Assembly: GCA_016710165.1 (NCBI GenBank) | Contig: JADJLJ010000005.1 | Coordinates: 124,001 to 188,000, forward strand | DNA: 64,000 nucleotides | Reading direction: 5' to 3' | DNA from: Chitinophagaceae bacterium | GTDB taxonomy: Bacteria > Bacteroidota > Bacteroidia > Chitinophagales > Chitinophagaceae | Shown: positions 32,600 to 43,020 of the stretch, one piece after another | Numbering within the stretch: position 1 is the first letter of the stretch | Layout: every line of letters starts with the position of its first letter | The notes under the pieces: generated by a model | Told to the model about the DNA's origin: nothing | Database searches by the model: none | Seen by the model: only the letters and a program-made list of their open reading frames with translations | Translations under genes and position numbers: made by a program

Positions 32600-35500
32600 T
32601 CAGAATATCAAACGCAGGCCAAGTTGCAATGACCAGGTACTTGCCGTTGAAGTACTCCGGATAAATGTCTTGTCAACCAGGATGGGGTTTGAACCGGCCG
32701 GGGCATCATTGGGCGTATAGGTAGCCAGTTGATATCTTACCTCACCGGTAGTTGCATTTTTAGTTGCCCTCAATGGGTTGTTCACCACAAAGAAGTCACG
32801 CAGTCCCCAGTCTTTGTTCACCAGGTTCAGGAAGTTCTGGAAATCTGCACTGAACTGCAGGGTAGCTCTTCTTGAACCGATATTGGTGAAGATGTCCTGC
32901 AGGAATTTCAGGTCAACCCGGTGGTAGAACGGATACAGAACTGCATTCCTTTCAGCAACCATTCCTTTACGTTTGCGCAGGTATTTGTCCTGCTCAATAA
33001 AGGCAAAGAATGCATCACTTTGCTGCTGGGCAGTGTAGGTAACAGCCGTAGCGCCGGAACCAACTGTCAGCGGGATGAATGTGATCTGTGACGGGCTGTT
33101 TGGAATGAACATCAGGTCAGAGCTGTTACCGTCGTAGTTGATATCGGCAGTATTGCTGAATCCTGACGGAGCTGTACCTCCGGCCGTACCGTAGATATAG
33201 CTGAAGCGGCCGCCCTGTTGCTGTGAGCCTTCATAAAATAATGATATGGTAGTACCGAGATGCTTCAGGAACTCTTTCCTGTACGAGAAAGTGCCGAGGA
33301 TACGGTGAGGGACCGCAAAAGAGGAATAAGATAATTCCCGGTCATTCTGGGTACCTGCGGTAGGGTTAAACTGCCATACAGAAGACGCGGTAGAACCCGG
33401 GTTTGCAGTGATGTCCCTGGCCATACTGTAGGTATAGGCCAATGAGGCATAAAATCCTTTGGTGAATGATTTGGAAACCTGTGCTGTCAGTGAGAATGAA
33501 CCGCCTGCATTATTATTTTCCAGCACGATCGCATTTGCATAACCACTATACAGCCTGCGGGTAGCAGTGGATGTGTTTATGAAACTGGGCCTGATGGAAC
33601 CGCCCAGGTTCACTGTTCCGGTAGGAGCAACCTGGTTGGCATTGCGCATTACAGTAGCATTCAGGTCTTTGGTATACAAGGCATCCATCGACAGGGTCCA
33701 GTTCTTTCCGAACTTCCTGTCAAAGCCAAGGTTCGTTCTCCAAACCTGCGGGAATTTGTATTTCGGATCGATCAGTACAAAACCTGCTGAGTTAGGTACC
33801 GGGGCAGGGGCTGAGAACAAGGAAGCCCAGGCTGTTGGATTCGGGTTGAAGGTAATTTGATTTAACTGTGTTGCATTGGCAATAACACTCACCTGGTACA
33901 TGCCACTATTGGTAGGCATATTGGTTAAATACACGAATGGTATCCTTCCGGTGAACACACCAGAACCACCCCGGATGATCATACTTTTATCACCGTTCAT
34001 GTCCCAGCGAATGTCAAACCTCGGGGCCCAGTACCAGATCGATTTAGGCCACCTTCCTGTTGAGTAATTAGTAGGTTTGCCATACCTGTCGGGGAATGTC
34101 AACGCCGTGATTGCCGGATTTTCCAATGGTTGAGTAGGATAAATTGGTCTGTCTGCACGAACGCCCAAAGTAAGTTTCAGGCGGGGGGTGATATTGATCT
34201 CATCCTGTGCATAGATACCCAATTGACCGATCTTCATTTCGGCAGAATAAACGGCTTCTTTTCCCGCTATTCTTGAGAAGGTATAGGTATAAGCAATGGG
34301 GTGTGCCAGTGGGTTCATGAACTCTTCCAGTGAACCATAGGCATAATAACTTTGCGAAGCAGGCATGAACATATTACCTACATACTGGTACTCGTAACTG
34401 CCTCCGATGGTAGCGGTATGCTTTCCTAAATAAATACTGAAGTTATCGGTGATGTTGTAAATGTCATTTTTAACGTCATTGTTGTTGGAGAAGTTCTCCA
34501 TTCCTGCGCTCATGTAATTTTGTTTGGCGCCTCCTGCATAGGTTGCAGCAACACCGCTCTTCGTTGGGTCTCCCATGATGTCGATGAAAGGAAATACCCC
34601 GCCTGGTGTTGAACGGGTGGTGCGGATCTTGGTACCTGTTGCGATGAGCTGGTTGGAGAACTTCCCTTTCCAGTTGCTGTTTAACTCAAATGCTGCTGAC
34701 CTTACCTGGTCGTGGAAGCTATATTGTGAATTGGCAAATGACATGGCATTGGTTCCAAAACGCGAATTAGTTGTCCAGGTGTTCGGTCCGCCGCTGTTGG
34801 CGCCGTTCGGTGCACTGTTCGACATCAGCCTGTCATCATCACCGACCATTTCGCTGTACTTAAGTGTCAGTTTGTGCGTGGTGTTTATGTTCCAGTCGAT
34901 ACGGGCAAGAAACTTGTAGTTTTTGATCTCTGCATTTGGCAAACCATCGGCGCTGCCGGTCTCATATCCGTAAGCACTTTTCAGGTAGTTAGAGAATTTG
35001 GTCAGTGAATCGATCTTTACCTGGGAGATATTGCTGCCACCGGATCCTCCGGTTGGTTTAAAAGAAGTTAATGGCGGAGCAACTCTTTTCTCAATTTCTC
35101 CATTAACAAAAAAGAACAATTTATTTTTGATGATCGGGCCGCCCACACTTGCACCATAAACGGTACTTTTTGAATCCGGTTGTTTTGCTAATTTAAGGCC
35201 ACCCACATTTCTTCCGATAAAGGTCTGGTCCCTGTAATAACCATAAACGGTTCCTTTGAAGAAGTTTGTACCGCTTTTTGTAACAGAAGCGATATTGGCA
35301 CCGGTAAAATTCGACTGCCGTACATCAGAAGGTGCGATGTTCACACTTACTTCTTCGATCGCATCCAGTGAAATGGGCTGGCTGTTACCACCGGGCAACG
35401 GATCGGTACTTAAACCAAAGTTATTGTTCAGGTTTGCACCATCCACGGTAAAGTTGTTATACCTGCCATCCCTGCCGGCTATGGAGTTTCCGTTTGCCTG

Positions 35501-35983
35501 CGGAGTAAGGCGGGTGAAATCGGTGATGTTACGGGTGATGGTTGGTAATGTATTTATCTGGCGCTGGCCCACATTGGTAGAAGCGCCTGTTTTTTGATTG
35601 GATGCCGCCTTACCACCTGAAACCACTACCTCGGTAAGGGTGGTGGCCGAAGGAACCATTGTTAAGCTGATCGTATAGTTATCGCCCAGGGTCAGGGTGA
35701 TTTCCTCCACATCCTGTTTTTTCATTCCGGTAAACTGGCAACTTACGGTGTAGGGTCCGCCCGGACGCAAACCCGGCAAGGAGAATGAACCGCTTTTGTT
35801 ACTTACCGTTTCGTATTTGGTACCGGAGGGGATATGCAGGGCAGTGATGGTTGCACCGGCAAGGGCTTCTCCATTCGACTGTTTTACGATACCCGAAATG
35901 CTACTGGTAGTTACCTGTGCCTTCAGCAAAGCCGGGATGGCAAACAAGATGATCAGTAACGGTAAAATTTTCTTGAAATTCAT
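32600..35983 (-). CDS. TonB-dependent receptor with carboxypeptidase-like N-terminal domain (Oar-like)
   Basis: 1127 residues. Signal peptide ('LLIILFAIPALLKAQ'), a carboxypeptidase regulatory-like domain at about 27-110 ('ISGIVKQSNGEALAGATITAL'), a plug with 'ITDFTRLTPQANGNSIAGRDG' and 'NFTVDGANLNNNFGL', then a long barrel ending in 'STWSLQLGLRLIF'. This matches Oar-like receptors of Bacteroidota and myxobacteria. No SusD partner is next to it. Uptake substrate unknown. Intact, unlike the receptor at the window start. Confidence 0.9.
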   Translation of the reverse strand: MNFKKILPLLIILFAIPALLKAQVTTSSISGIVKQSNGEALAGATITALHIPSGTKYETVSNKSGSFSLPGLRPGGPYTVSCQFTGMKKQDVEEITLTLGDNYTISLTMVPSATTLTEVVVSGGKAASNQKTGASTNVGQRQINTLPTITRNITDFTRLTPQANGNSIAGRDGRYNNFTVDGANLNNNFGLSTDPLPGGNSQPISLDAIEEVSVNIAPSDVRQSNFTGANIASVTKSGTNFFKGTVYGYYRDQTFIGRNVGGLKLAKQPDSKSTVYGASVGGPIIKNKLFFFVNGEIEKRVAPPLTSFKPTGGSGGSNISQVKIDSLTKFSNYLKSAYGYETGSADGLPNAEIKNYKFLARIDWNINTTHKLTLKYSEMVGDDDRLMSNSAPNGANSGGPNTWTTNSRFGTNAMSFANSQYSFHDQVRSAAFELNSNWKGKFSNQLIATGTKIRTTRSTPGGVFPFIDIMGDPTKSGVAATYAGGAKQNYMSAGMENFSNNNDVKNDIYNITDNFSIYLGKHTATIGGSYEYQYVGNMFMPASQSYYAYGSLEEFMNPLAHPIAYTYTFSRIAGKEAVYSAEMKIGQLGIYAQDEINITPRLKLTLGVRADRPIYPTQPLENPAITALTFPDRYGKPTNYSTGRWPKSIWYWAPRFDIRWDMNGDKSMIIRGGSGVFTGRIPFVYLTNMPTNSGMYQVSVIANATQLNQITFNPNPTAWASLFSAPAPVPNSAGFVLIDPKYKFPQVWRTNLGFDRKFGKNWTLSMDALYTKDLNATVMRNANQVAPTGTVNLGGSIRPSFINTSTATRRLYSGYANAIVLENNNAGGSFSLTAQVSKSFTKGFYASLAYTYSMARDITANPGSTASSVWQFNPTAGTQNDRELSYSSFAVPHRILGTFSYRKEFLKHLGTTISLFYEGSQQQGGRFSYIYGTAGGTAPSGFSNTADINYDGNSSDLMFIPNSPSQITFIPLTVGSGATAVTYTAQQQSDAFFAFIEQDKYLRKRKGMVAERNAVLYPFYHRVDLKFLQDIFTNIGSRRATLQFSADFQNFLNLVNKDWGLRDFFVVNNPLRATKNATTGEVRYQLATYTPNDAPAGSNPILVDKTFIRSTSTASTWSLQLGLRLIF

Positions 35984-36210
35984 ATTAGTTTGGTTTTACG
36001 AAGGCAAAGAAAGCGAATAATTGCCGAATTCTGTTAACTTTTATTAACAAAATCGGAGGCAACATAAACATAATATCTGCTGCTTTTCAGGATAAATTCC
36101 ATGCGATAAAATCAACAGGCAACGCTTTAATAAACCAGGCCGATTGGAGGATTAAAACCATCCGGGCAAAGTTTTACCGAAACCGGAAACCGGGAGGTTT
36201 GTATTCTGAT

Positions 36211-36218
36211 TAACTTTG
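36211..36218 (+). promoter_or_regulatory. Bacteroidota -7 promoter element for ribBA
   Basis: TAACTTTG fits TAnnTTTG, 17 nt before ATG 36236. No FMN riboswitch pattern is visible upstream. Confidence 0.5.
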
Positions 36219-36235
36219 CCCCCTAATTCAAATGT

Positions 36236-37441
36236 ATGTTAGACAGTATAGAGAGCGCCATCGAAGATATCAGGCAGGGAAAACTGGTGATCGTAGTAGA
36301 TGATGAAGACAGGGAAAATGAAGGGGATTTCATTACGGCAGCAAATAACGTTACCCCGGAAATAATCAATTTCATGAGTATGCATGGCCGGGGGCTGATC
36401 TGTGCTCCGTTGGTTGAAGAACGCTGCCATGAACTCCAGCTGGAGCCCATGGTGGTTAACAATACCTCCCTGCACGAAACCGCCTTTACGGTCAGCATCG
36501 ACCTGCTTGGCAACGGGTGTACTACCGGTATTTCGGCACAGGACCGGGCCAAAACCATCCAGGCCCTGGTGAACCCGGATACTAAACCGGAGCACCTGGG
36601 CAGACCCGGGCATATTTTCCCGTTGAAAGCAAAAAAGGGAGGCGTTTTACGCCGTTCGGGGCATACAGAAGCCACCATCGACATGGCCCGCCTGGCAGGC
36701 TTTGCACCGGCGGGTGTACTGGTGGAGATCATGAATGAAGATGGAAGCATGGCAAGGCTGCCGCAACTTATTGAGATCGCAAAGAAATTCAACCTCAAAC
36801 TCATTTCGATCAAAGACCTGATCGAATACCGGCTCCGGGAGGAAACACTCATTAAAGAAGAAGTGCGGGTTCAGCTGCCTACAAAATACGGAAGTTTTGA
36901 ACTGGTTGCTTTTGAACAACTGAATACCGGTGAGATACACATGGCCCTGAAAAAAGGTGACTGGAAGAAAGACGAACCGGTACTGGTAAGGGTGCACAGC
37001 AGTTGCATGACAGGAGACATACTGGGCTCCCTGCGCTGCGATTGCGGCGACCAGTTGCACCAGGCCATGAAAATGATCGAGGCGGAGGGAAAGGGGTTGC
37101 TGCTTTACATGAACCAGGAAGGACGGGGTATCGGCCTGCTGAATAAACTGAAAGCATACAAACTGCAGGAACAGGGCAGGGATACGGTGGAAGCAAACCT
37201 GGAACTTGGTTTCGACATGGACGAAAGGGATTACGGCGTGGGCGCACAAATATTAAGGCACATGGGCATCCGTAAAATGAAACTGCTGAGCAACAACCCC
37301 CGCAAAAGGGCAGGCTTGCTTGGTTACGGGCTGGAAGTGGTGGAAAAAGTACCCATTGAAATAAAATCAAACCCACACAACGAAAAATACCTGGCTACCA
37401 AACGGGATAAACTGGGCCACGAAATACTGAGCGGGAAATAG
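36236..37441 (+). CDS. ribBA: Bifunctional 3,4-dihydroxy-2-butanone-4-phosphate synthase / GTP cyclohydrolase II
   Basis: 401 residues. The N-terminal half is RibB ('VVDDEDRENEGDFITAA', 'GHTEATIDMARLAG'), the C-terminal half RibA ('VRVHSSCMTGDILGSLRCDC', Zn-binding cysteines; 'NQEGRGIGLLNKLKAY'). It supplies both precursors for riboflavin from ribulose-5-phosphate and GTP. Other rib genes are not in the window. Start is ATG 36236, which gives 'MLDSIESAIEDIRQGKL'. Confidence 0.96.
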   Translation: MLDSIESAIEDIRQGKLVIVVDDEDRENEGDFITAANNVTPEIINFMSMHGRGLICAPLVEERCHELQLEPMVVNNTSLHETAFTVSIDLLGNGCTTGISAQDRAKTIQALVNPDTKPEHLGRPGHIFPLKAKKGGVLRRSGHTEATIDMARLAGFAPAGVLVEIMNEDGSMARLPQLIEIAKKFNLKLISIKDLIEYRLREETLIKEEVRVQLPTKYGSFELVAFEQLNTGEIHMALKKGDWKKDEPVLVRVHSSCMTGDILGSLRCDCGDQLHQAMKMIEAEGKGLLLYMNQEGRGIGLLNKLKAYKLQEQGRDTVEANLELGFDMDERDYGVGAQILRHMGIRKMKLLSNNPRKRAGLLGYGLEVVEKVPIEIKSNPHNEKYLATKRDKLGHEILSGK

Positions 37442-37443
37442 GT

Positions 37444-39729
37444 TTATTGAGCCGCCGGCGTATTATCTTCCTGCAGTTTGGCGGCCAGCCGTTTCCTTCT
37501 TTTTTCTTCATTGGGGCCAAACAGGTCTGAGAACCGGTCAAAATCACTTTTGTAAGTAAGGCTTATTCCCTGGCGGTTGCGCTGGCCGAATGTATAATCT
37601 ATATTGGTGCGCCTGAACCCCACGATCCTTAATTTACCATCTTTACTCAACAGCCATTCTGCGGTAAAGTCTGGGGTAAGCAGCAGGTTTGTATTGGCGA
37701 CATACGGATTGTTGTAATCCAGGTTACCACCTAAGGAGATCACCAGCTTGTTATTGAAATAACTTTTTGTTATCCCGAATTTTGCAGCGCCCTGCAACTG
37801 CGATGCAGAGTTCTTCAGGTCCAGGCTGGAGTTCACGTCAAAGTAGGTGGAAATGGTGTTGTCATTCAATGCCTTTTGCAGGAACTTGCTGAAGGTGGAG
37901 TTCAGTGCGTTGGAAAGTACCTGGCCAATAGTATTGGCTGCAACGCCCAACGTGTTGTCGCCGGTCAAAAAACTTTCATTGCCTGTAACAAAGGTATTCA
38001 GCAGCAGCAGGGAAGCCACCTGTTTAAGCTGTTCGTTCTTGTCGTTCTTCAGGTCCTCCAGTTTTTTCTCGGCAATGAAGTCCTTCTCAATATTCGGTGG
38101 CAGGGCAAAGTCGAAACTGATGTCGGGTTTGTTCAATACGCCTTTCAGGTGGGCGATGATGGTAAGGTTCCCTTTTTGCCGGAGGGAGGGGGAGATACTT
38201 TTGAGGTTAACATCCTCTGCAATGTATTTAGCATCTATATTGATCTGGGCAAGATAAGGATCGCCGTTCCAGTTGATGGATGAACCCTTTACGATCGTAA
38301 AATACCGCTTCAGCACCGTTTGAAAATTGAATGTGTATTCTCCTTCTGTTATTTCGTAATTGCCCCGTATGGTAAGCGGTTCTTTGGTACCCACCCGGAT
38401 ATTCAGCTGCCCGTTGCCTTTTCCTTTGATCACATCGCCCAGCGCCTCATCCAGTATCACATCCACTTTGCAGGCCGGGTTTGCTGTAATGTTCATGTTG
38501 ATCAGCAGGTTGCTTTCTTTTCTTCTTTTTAGTTCATCTTCCATCCTGCTGCCATACTCGATGAATTGTATGTATTCCACACCCCCGATCTCCTGGCTGC
38601 TGCCGGTGGGGATATAGATATGGCTGCTGTCTGTTGCCGAAGGCTCACCGGTTATATCCATCCGCATATCGGTAACAGGCCCGTCCAGTGTCATTAATGC
38701 CTTGCCGATCACTTTGCCGTAAAACCCGCTGTTGTCTTTTTTTGTGGTATTCAGTAAAAGCATTTTATTGCCCTGGAACCGCAGATTGTCAAAACCAAAA
38801 TCATCAAAGAAATTATGCCGGATCCTGCCGCTGGCAATGCCGCTGTTGTTGAGTGTGTCTTTTAACTGTATGCTGCCCAGGTCAATTTCGTCGGGATTGA
38901 AAATGATGGTCTCGTTCTCGAATTTGTACCTGCATTGGGTGTAATTCACTTTGAACGACCCCCCGGTCACCGTTGCACTGCCGGTAACATATTTATGATT
39001 GCCGCCGCCTTTCAGCCGCAGGTCGCTTACGGCATTGCCCTGCATATCGCTGAAGATGCTGCCCATGTAATTATCGAGCATGCTCAGGTCAAAACGTTCC
39101 GACAGGAAAGCGATGTCCATTTGATTGTCGCCCGTATCCTTGTAATTGATCCCGCCGCTGAAATTGAATTTGTACAATTCATTATCGGCATCAGCGGTTA
39201 CTTTTATCTGCCCGGTGCTGGTATTCACTTCTCCTTTGGCATTTACCGTACCGATCATTTCATTATCCAGCCGGAACTGTTCTGCCTTCACATCGTATTC
39301 AATGACCTGTTTGCCAAAAGGGTCTTTTAATTTCACCGTTCCGGTTACCGCACCCTCAAACCGGGGCTGCTTTAAAAAAGGCTGGGTAAAATCATTGATG
39401 TTCACCTTTTGCAGTTTTGCCACCAGGTTGGTATGATCGGTGAGTTCATCCAACTCGGTGGATATTACAATTTCCTGCTCGCCCTGGGTGAACTTTACAT
39501 TATTTGCTTCTATATAGGATCTCCGCAGTGTTATTTCGCCGTCATTTGCCAGGCTCCATTTTTTTTCATTCAGGATGAAGGACGAAGGGAAGAAGTGGAT
39601 CTTGAACCCGTCCTTATAACTTTGTACCCGGGCATTCAGTTGAAAGCTGTATGTTCGAAATGTCATTCCGGGAACTAAGGACCAGGCGGGTGTTTGGAAA
39701 ATGCAGGCTGTCTGACAAGGCAAAATCAC
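37444..39729 (-). CDS. TamB-like translocation/assembly module protein, C-terminal part
   Basis: The genuine part begins near 'LNARVQSYKDG' and runs through repetitive beta-rich AsmA/TamB sequence to the C-terminal DUF490 region ('FSKFLQKALNDNTISTYFDV', 'QGAAKFGITKSYFNNKLVISLGGN'). The first 30 residues of the ORF are out-of-frame. TamB-like proteins bridge the periplasm and move phospholipids or help barrel assembly. It continues the upstream ORF at 39614-42229 after a frame change; together they make about 1590 residues. The 3' end lies 2 nt from convergent ribBA. Confidence 0.85.
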   Translation of the reverse strand: MILPCQTACIFQTPAWSLVPGMTFRTYSFQLNARVQSYKDGFKIHFFPSSFILNEKKWSLANDGEITLRRSYIEANNVKFTQGEQEIVISTELDELTDHTNLVAKLQKVNINDFTQPFLKQPRFEGAVTGTVKLKDPFGKQVIEYDVKAEQFRLDNEMIGTVNAKGEVNTSTGQIKVTADADNELYKFNFSGGINYKDTGDNQMDIAFLSERFDLSMLDNYMGSIFSDMQGNAVSDLRLKGGGNHKYVTGSATVTGGSFKVNYTQCRYKFENETIIFNPDEIDLGSIQLKDTLNNSGIASGRIRHNFFDDFGFDNLRFQGNKMLLLNTTKKDNSGFYGKVIGKALMTLDGPVTDMRMDITGEPSATDSSHIYIPTGSSQEIGGVEYIQFIEYGSRMEDELKRRKESNLLINMNITANPACKVDVILDEALGDVIKGKGNGQLNIRVGTKEPLTIRGNYEITEGEYTFNFQTVLKRYFTIVKGSSINWNGDPYLAQINIDAKYIAEDVNLKSISPSLRQKGNLTIIAHLKGVLNKPDISFDFALPPNIEKDFIAEKKLEDLKNDKNEQLKQVASLLLLNTFVTGNESFLTGDNTLGVAANTIGQVLSNALNSTFSKFLQKALNDNTISTYFDVNSSLDLKNSASQLQGAAKFGITKSYFNNKLVISLGGNLDYNNPYVANTNLLLTPDFTAEWLLSKDGKLRIVGFRRTNIDYTFGQRNRQGISLTYKSDFDRFSDLFGPNEEKRRKRLAAKLQEDNTPAAQ

Positions 39730-42229
39730 TCACCGATATATTTGTATTCAGGCTGTCGCGGTTCCCTTTCCCGGTGAGCAGGATATTATGAAAGATCTTC
39801 CCGTCGTAGGCGAATTCAGGCACTTCGGCATTTATATTGAATTCGTTCTTTGCCAGTTTCAGGTTGCCGGAAAAAACAGAATGATCAAACCCGCTCAGCC
39901 GTTTGTCGATCAGCCTTACATATTCATCCACCTTCCGTGTTTTAATGTAAAACGAAAAGTCCTGCCCGGTAACATCGTAGGCAGGCTTTGCAATATAGGC
40001 CGGGTAATACCGGTTCAGGAAGACCTTGAACGCTTCCGGCAGTTCCAGTATCTTGAACTGGCCGGTCAGGTTCCCTTCAATTTCATTGGAATGGAAACTG
40101 AGTACTTTATTCTCCCCGTCTGTAAATGAATTCAGCGACAGGGAATCAAATGATAACCTTGTGCTGTCGTGCAGCAGGCTGGCATCGTATATTTTTGCGG
40201 TGCCTAAAAAATTATCAATGTTGTTGCCTACAAAATTCAGTTTCAGCAGGCCCGATAGTGTGAAATTGTCTTTGCTGAAGTTTAATTGCTGAAGATTTGC
40301 CTTTTGCAGGTTGGCAACAAAATTAAATTCTGTTTTATCACCGGCCAGGTTGATGCTTCCGTTCAGGTCTTCGATCTTCAGGTTGGGGTCATCCATATCC
40401 AGGCGCCCTTTGAACAGGCCCTGTACAAAGGTCCCGTTCAGGGTAATATTCCGGTAAGGATAACCGGAATATTCAAGTTGCTGAATGGTACCCTCAAAAT
40501 CGGCATTCAGGTCCTTTAGCGTGAATCCGCTACCCTTTATTTTTCCATTGAGCGCTAAATTGCCTAACTGGCTGTTGTTGAAAAGCCGGCCAATGTTAAA
40601 TCCCCCGGAAGATATCTTACCTGAATACGTGGGTGTTTTGTGATCAGGGATCTTCATGTTTATATCCGCATTCAGGTTGCCCAGGCTTGTGCTGATGTTT
40701 CCATAGGCCACAAAGTCTTTGATGAACCCGGTGAAATTTCCCTTAAAGCGGATGTTTCCCACCTGGCGCAGGTCCGGTTGCCTGATGTCCTTCAGCGAAG
40801 GAACCAGCTGCACCAGGTCATTGTAATTTGTCTGCAGGTCATTTGATTTAAGGTCGATGAACGTATTGTAAATGTCCGGCAGGCCTTTCAGCGAAATATC
40901 GCCGTCAACAGAAGTATTGCCGCTTTTGATCTTCATCCGGGTTGCTGCCAGGTTGCTGATGCTGCCTTTTGCATTTCCTTCAAAAGAAAGGGTTCGTTTC
41001 CATGTTTTTAACGCGGGGGCAAAAAAAGCAATATCGTCGCTGTGGATATAGCTCTTATCAAACCGGCCCTCCAGCCGCACATCATGCAGGAAATTGCTCA
41101 TGTCGGCATTGAAGTTGTTGTACCGCATGACATAATAATTCCCGATCCTGCTTTTCTCTGTTTTGATATCGAGGTCGCTGAACTCCATCATCGAAGGGGT
41201 CATCTTCATCTTTGCCAGCAGTTGCTGTACTTCAAACCCGCTTTTTTCCCGGGTGGCCAGTTTTATGTTTGACGAGATGGTATCTTTTGCAAAAAGTACA
41301 TTGTCCAGGTCGCCGTTTATTTTTGCAAACTGCAGGTGCAGCCCGTCAAACTGGTCCGTAAGGGGTGTCCGTGCTGTTTCTTTATCGTTGCTGAAACTTC
41401 CATTGGTAATGTGCACGTTCTTTACACGGAATACCCATCCTTCCGGGTTCCATTTTAACTGGCCGGAATCAGGCAGGGGAGCAGGGGCCATGGTTGAAAT
41501 TGCTGCTGCCGGTTTGTTGCCCTGGTAATCGTACAGGGAGAAGACCGGCTCGATAAAATCAACCTGGTTCAGTTGAATGATCTTATTGCTGAGGTCAACT
41601 TCATCCGCCGTGAGGGTGAGTTTCTTTACCGAAGCTTTCATATCCTGCCCAAACCATTTATCGATCCGGTTGAATAAGATATTATTCAGTTCCAGTTCTT
41701 TCAGGTCTACCTGGATGGATCCTTTTTTTGTACTGCTGCTTTTGGGGGCAGAGAAATAATCAATGAGGAACTGGTAGTTCCAGACAGAATCGGTACGGTT
41801 CATATTGATCACTGCATCCGACAGTCCAACATATTTAAGTACCGGCTTTTCTTTGAAGAAGAACCAATCGGTGATATTCAATTTAAGCGAACCGGCATAC
41901 AATAAAGTATCTTTCTTCCTGTCTTCCACCAGCAACCCTTCCACCAGCATTTTGTTGAACAGGCTGAAATCCACATGCCGGACCGACACCTTTGTTTTGA
42001 GGTTTTTTGACAGGGTTGCCGAAACCCGGGCAACCAGCCAGTTTTGAACCGGGTTCAGGTGAAGGATGCCCCAACCCGACAAAAGCAGTATGACCAGGAG
42101 GAGGAAAAACCAGGTCTTGTGTTTTATTTTCCTGAACAGGAATGCCCAGCCAATCACCCATGCCAGCAATAAAGCGGCAAATAACCATCTGGAAACGGGG
42201 AACGTAAAAATGAAGATGACCGCGAGCAA
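39614..42229 (-). CDS. TamB-like translocation/assembly module protein, N-terminal part
   Basis: Two hydrophobic segments at the N-terminus (about 1-20 and 38-55, an inner-membrane anchor) precede 'NWLVARVSATLSKNLKTKVSVRHVDFSLFNKMLVEGLLVED', quoted in part, which is the usual AsmA/TamB start. The rest is long, repetitive and beta-rich ('NINAEVPEF', 'LNADINMKIPDH'). The frame ends at 39614 after 'NIQLSTE'. The continuation is one frame away in 37444-39729. The junction has no obvious homopolymer; a short CTTTCAACTG stretch or a small deletion may be responsible. Confidence 0.82.
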   Translation of the reverse strand: MLAVIFIFTFPVSRWLFAALLLAWVIGWAFLFRKIKHKTWFFLLLVILLLSGWGILHLNPVQNWLVARVSATLSKNLKTKVSVRHVDFSLFNKMLVEGLLVEDRKKDTLLYAGSLKLNITDWFFFKEKPVLKYVGLSDAVINMNRTDSVWNYQFLIDYFSAPKSSSTKKGSIQVDLKELELNNILFNRIDKWFGQDMKASVKKLTLTADEVDLSNKIIQLNQVDFIEPVFSLYDYQGNKPAAAISTMAPAPLPDSGQLKWNPEGWVFRVKNVHITNGSFSNDKETARTPLTDQFDGLHLQFAKINGDLDNVLFAKDTISSNIKLATREKSGFEVQQLLAKMKMTPSMMEFSDLDIKTEKSRIGNYYVMRYNNFNADMSNFLHDVRLEGRFDKSYIHSDDIAFFAPALKTWKRTLSFEGNAKGSISNLAATRMKIKSGNTSVDGDISLKGLPDIYNTFIDLKSNDLQTNYNDLVQLVPSLKDIRQPDLRQVGNIRFKGNFTGFIKDFVAYGNISTSLGNLNADINMKIPDHKTPTYSGKISSGGFNIGRLFNNSQLGNLALNGKIKGSGFTLKDLNADFEGTIQQLEYSGYPYRNITLNGTFVQGLFKGRLDMDDPNLKIEDLNGSINLAGDKTEFNFVANLQKANLQQLNFSKDNFTLSGLLKLNFVGNNIDNFLGTAKIYDASLLHDSTRLSFDSLSLNSFTDGENKVLSFHSNEIEGNLTGQFKILELPEAFKVFLNRYYPAYIAKPAYDVTGQDFSFYIKTRKVDEYVRLIDKRLSGFDHSVFSGNLKLAKNEFNINAEVPEFAYDGKIFHNILLTGKGNRDSLNTNISVSDFALSDSLHFPNTRLVLSSRNDISNIQLSTECPGTKL

Positions 42230-42435
42230 GACCCAGGCTAACAGGGAGAATAAAAACCATTTTGATATGTTCAGGAACCTAGTCAGGGTATATTATTATA
42301 TGTAAAAGTAATTATTCGCCCTCTAAGGGCAAATTCGGTACCAAAATTTACCTTTCTTTTATATCCGGAAAGGCTTAACAGGGGTTTAGCGAATGGGTTC
42401 CGTGATCAGGGATCGGGATGTTTTTAGAAGTGTTA

Positions 42436-42966
42436 TCATTTCTTTGTATTCGTCTGCCGGTTGAACTGATCCGACCGTCCTTTTGGAATGGAAAGGTTCT
42501 GCCAGTTTTCATTTTTAATCATGCGGCCTATATAAATGATCTGGCCCACATGATAGGGATAATGTGCCAGTTGCCGGTTGATGGCATCCACAACGGTCAG
42601 CCCTTCACTGCGGATATAGATGGTCTTGCCAAGATCCGCTTCGGTCAAGGATGCAAAGGCGCCCAGGCAGCAGGCCCATCCTTTTTCCCAGGACCCGATC
42701 AACTGCTCTTTATTCATATGCTGTTCTTCAAATTCAATGTCCCGGTTTCGCCATTCCTTTTCTCCATCCGTGGTTAAAAGATCCGTCCAGCGGCTCAGCA
42801 TATTGCCCGCCATGTGCTGGATGATGATGGCAATGCTGTTGCTTGCTTCATTGGGTTGGTAATGAAAGTCGTTCTCGGTTAATTGGGCGAATGTTTTATC
42901 GCCAAGCTCTTTGTAATAGTTCAAACGCTTAACTGCACTTTGCAAAAATTCACTACCTATATTCAT
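42436..42966 (-). CDS. DUF1572 family protein (DinB-like fold)
   Basis: 176 residues, no signal peptide. 'NSIAIIIQHMAGNMLSRWTD', 'WACCLGAFASLTEADLGKTI' and 'LAHYPYHVGQIIYIGRMIK' carry three spaced histidines of the DinB-like four-helix metal site. These proteins are proposed metal-dependent enzymes, possibly thiol transferases. Function unknown. Confidence 0.85.
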   Translation of the reverse strand: MNIGSEFLQSAVKRLNYYKELGDKTFAQLTENDFHYQPNEASNSIAIIIQHMAGNMLSRWTDLLTTDGEKEWRNRDIEFEEQHMNKEQLIGSWEKGWACCLGAFASLTEADLGKTIYIRSEGLTVVDAINRQLAHYPYHVGQIIYIGRMIKNENWQNLSIPKGRSDQFNRQTNTKK

Positions 42967-42980
42967 TTCAAATCTTTTTT

Positions 42981-43019
42981 ACTTACAACTTACGACTTAC
43001 AACTTACGACTTATAACTT
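42981..43019. repeat. Tandem 'ACTTACAACTTACG' repeat
   Basis: Three to four permuted copies of an ACTTA(C/T)(A/G)A word between the DUF1572 and gamma-glutamyltransferase genes. The reverse-complement words (GTAAGTTGTAAG) recur at 50186-50248. Confidence 0.6.
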
Positions 43020-43020
43020 C

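Noticed and set aside
36000..36235. FMN riboswitch upstream of ribBA
   Set aside because: The conserved RFN-element sequence is not seen in this stretch.
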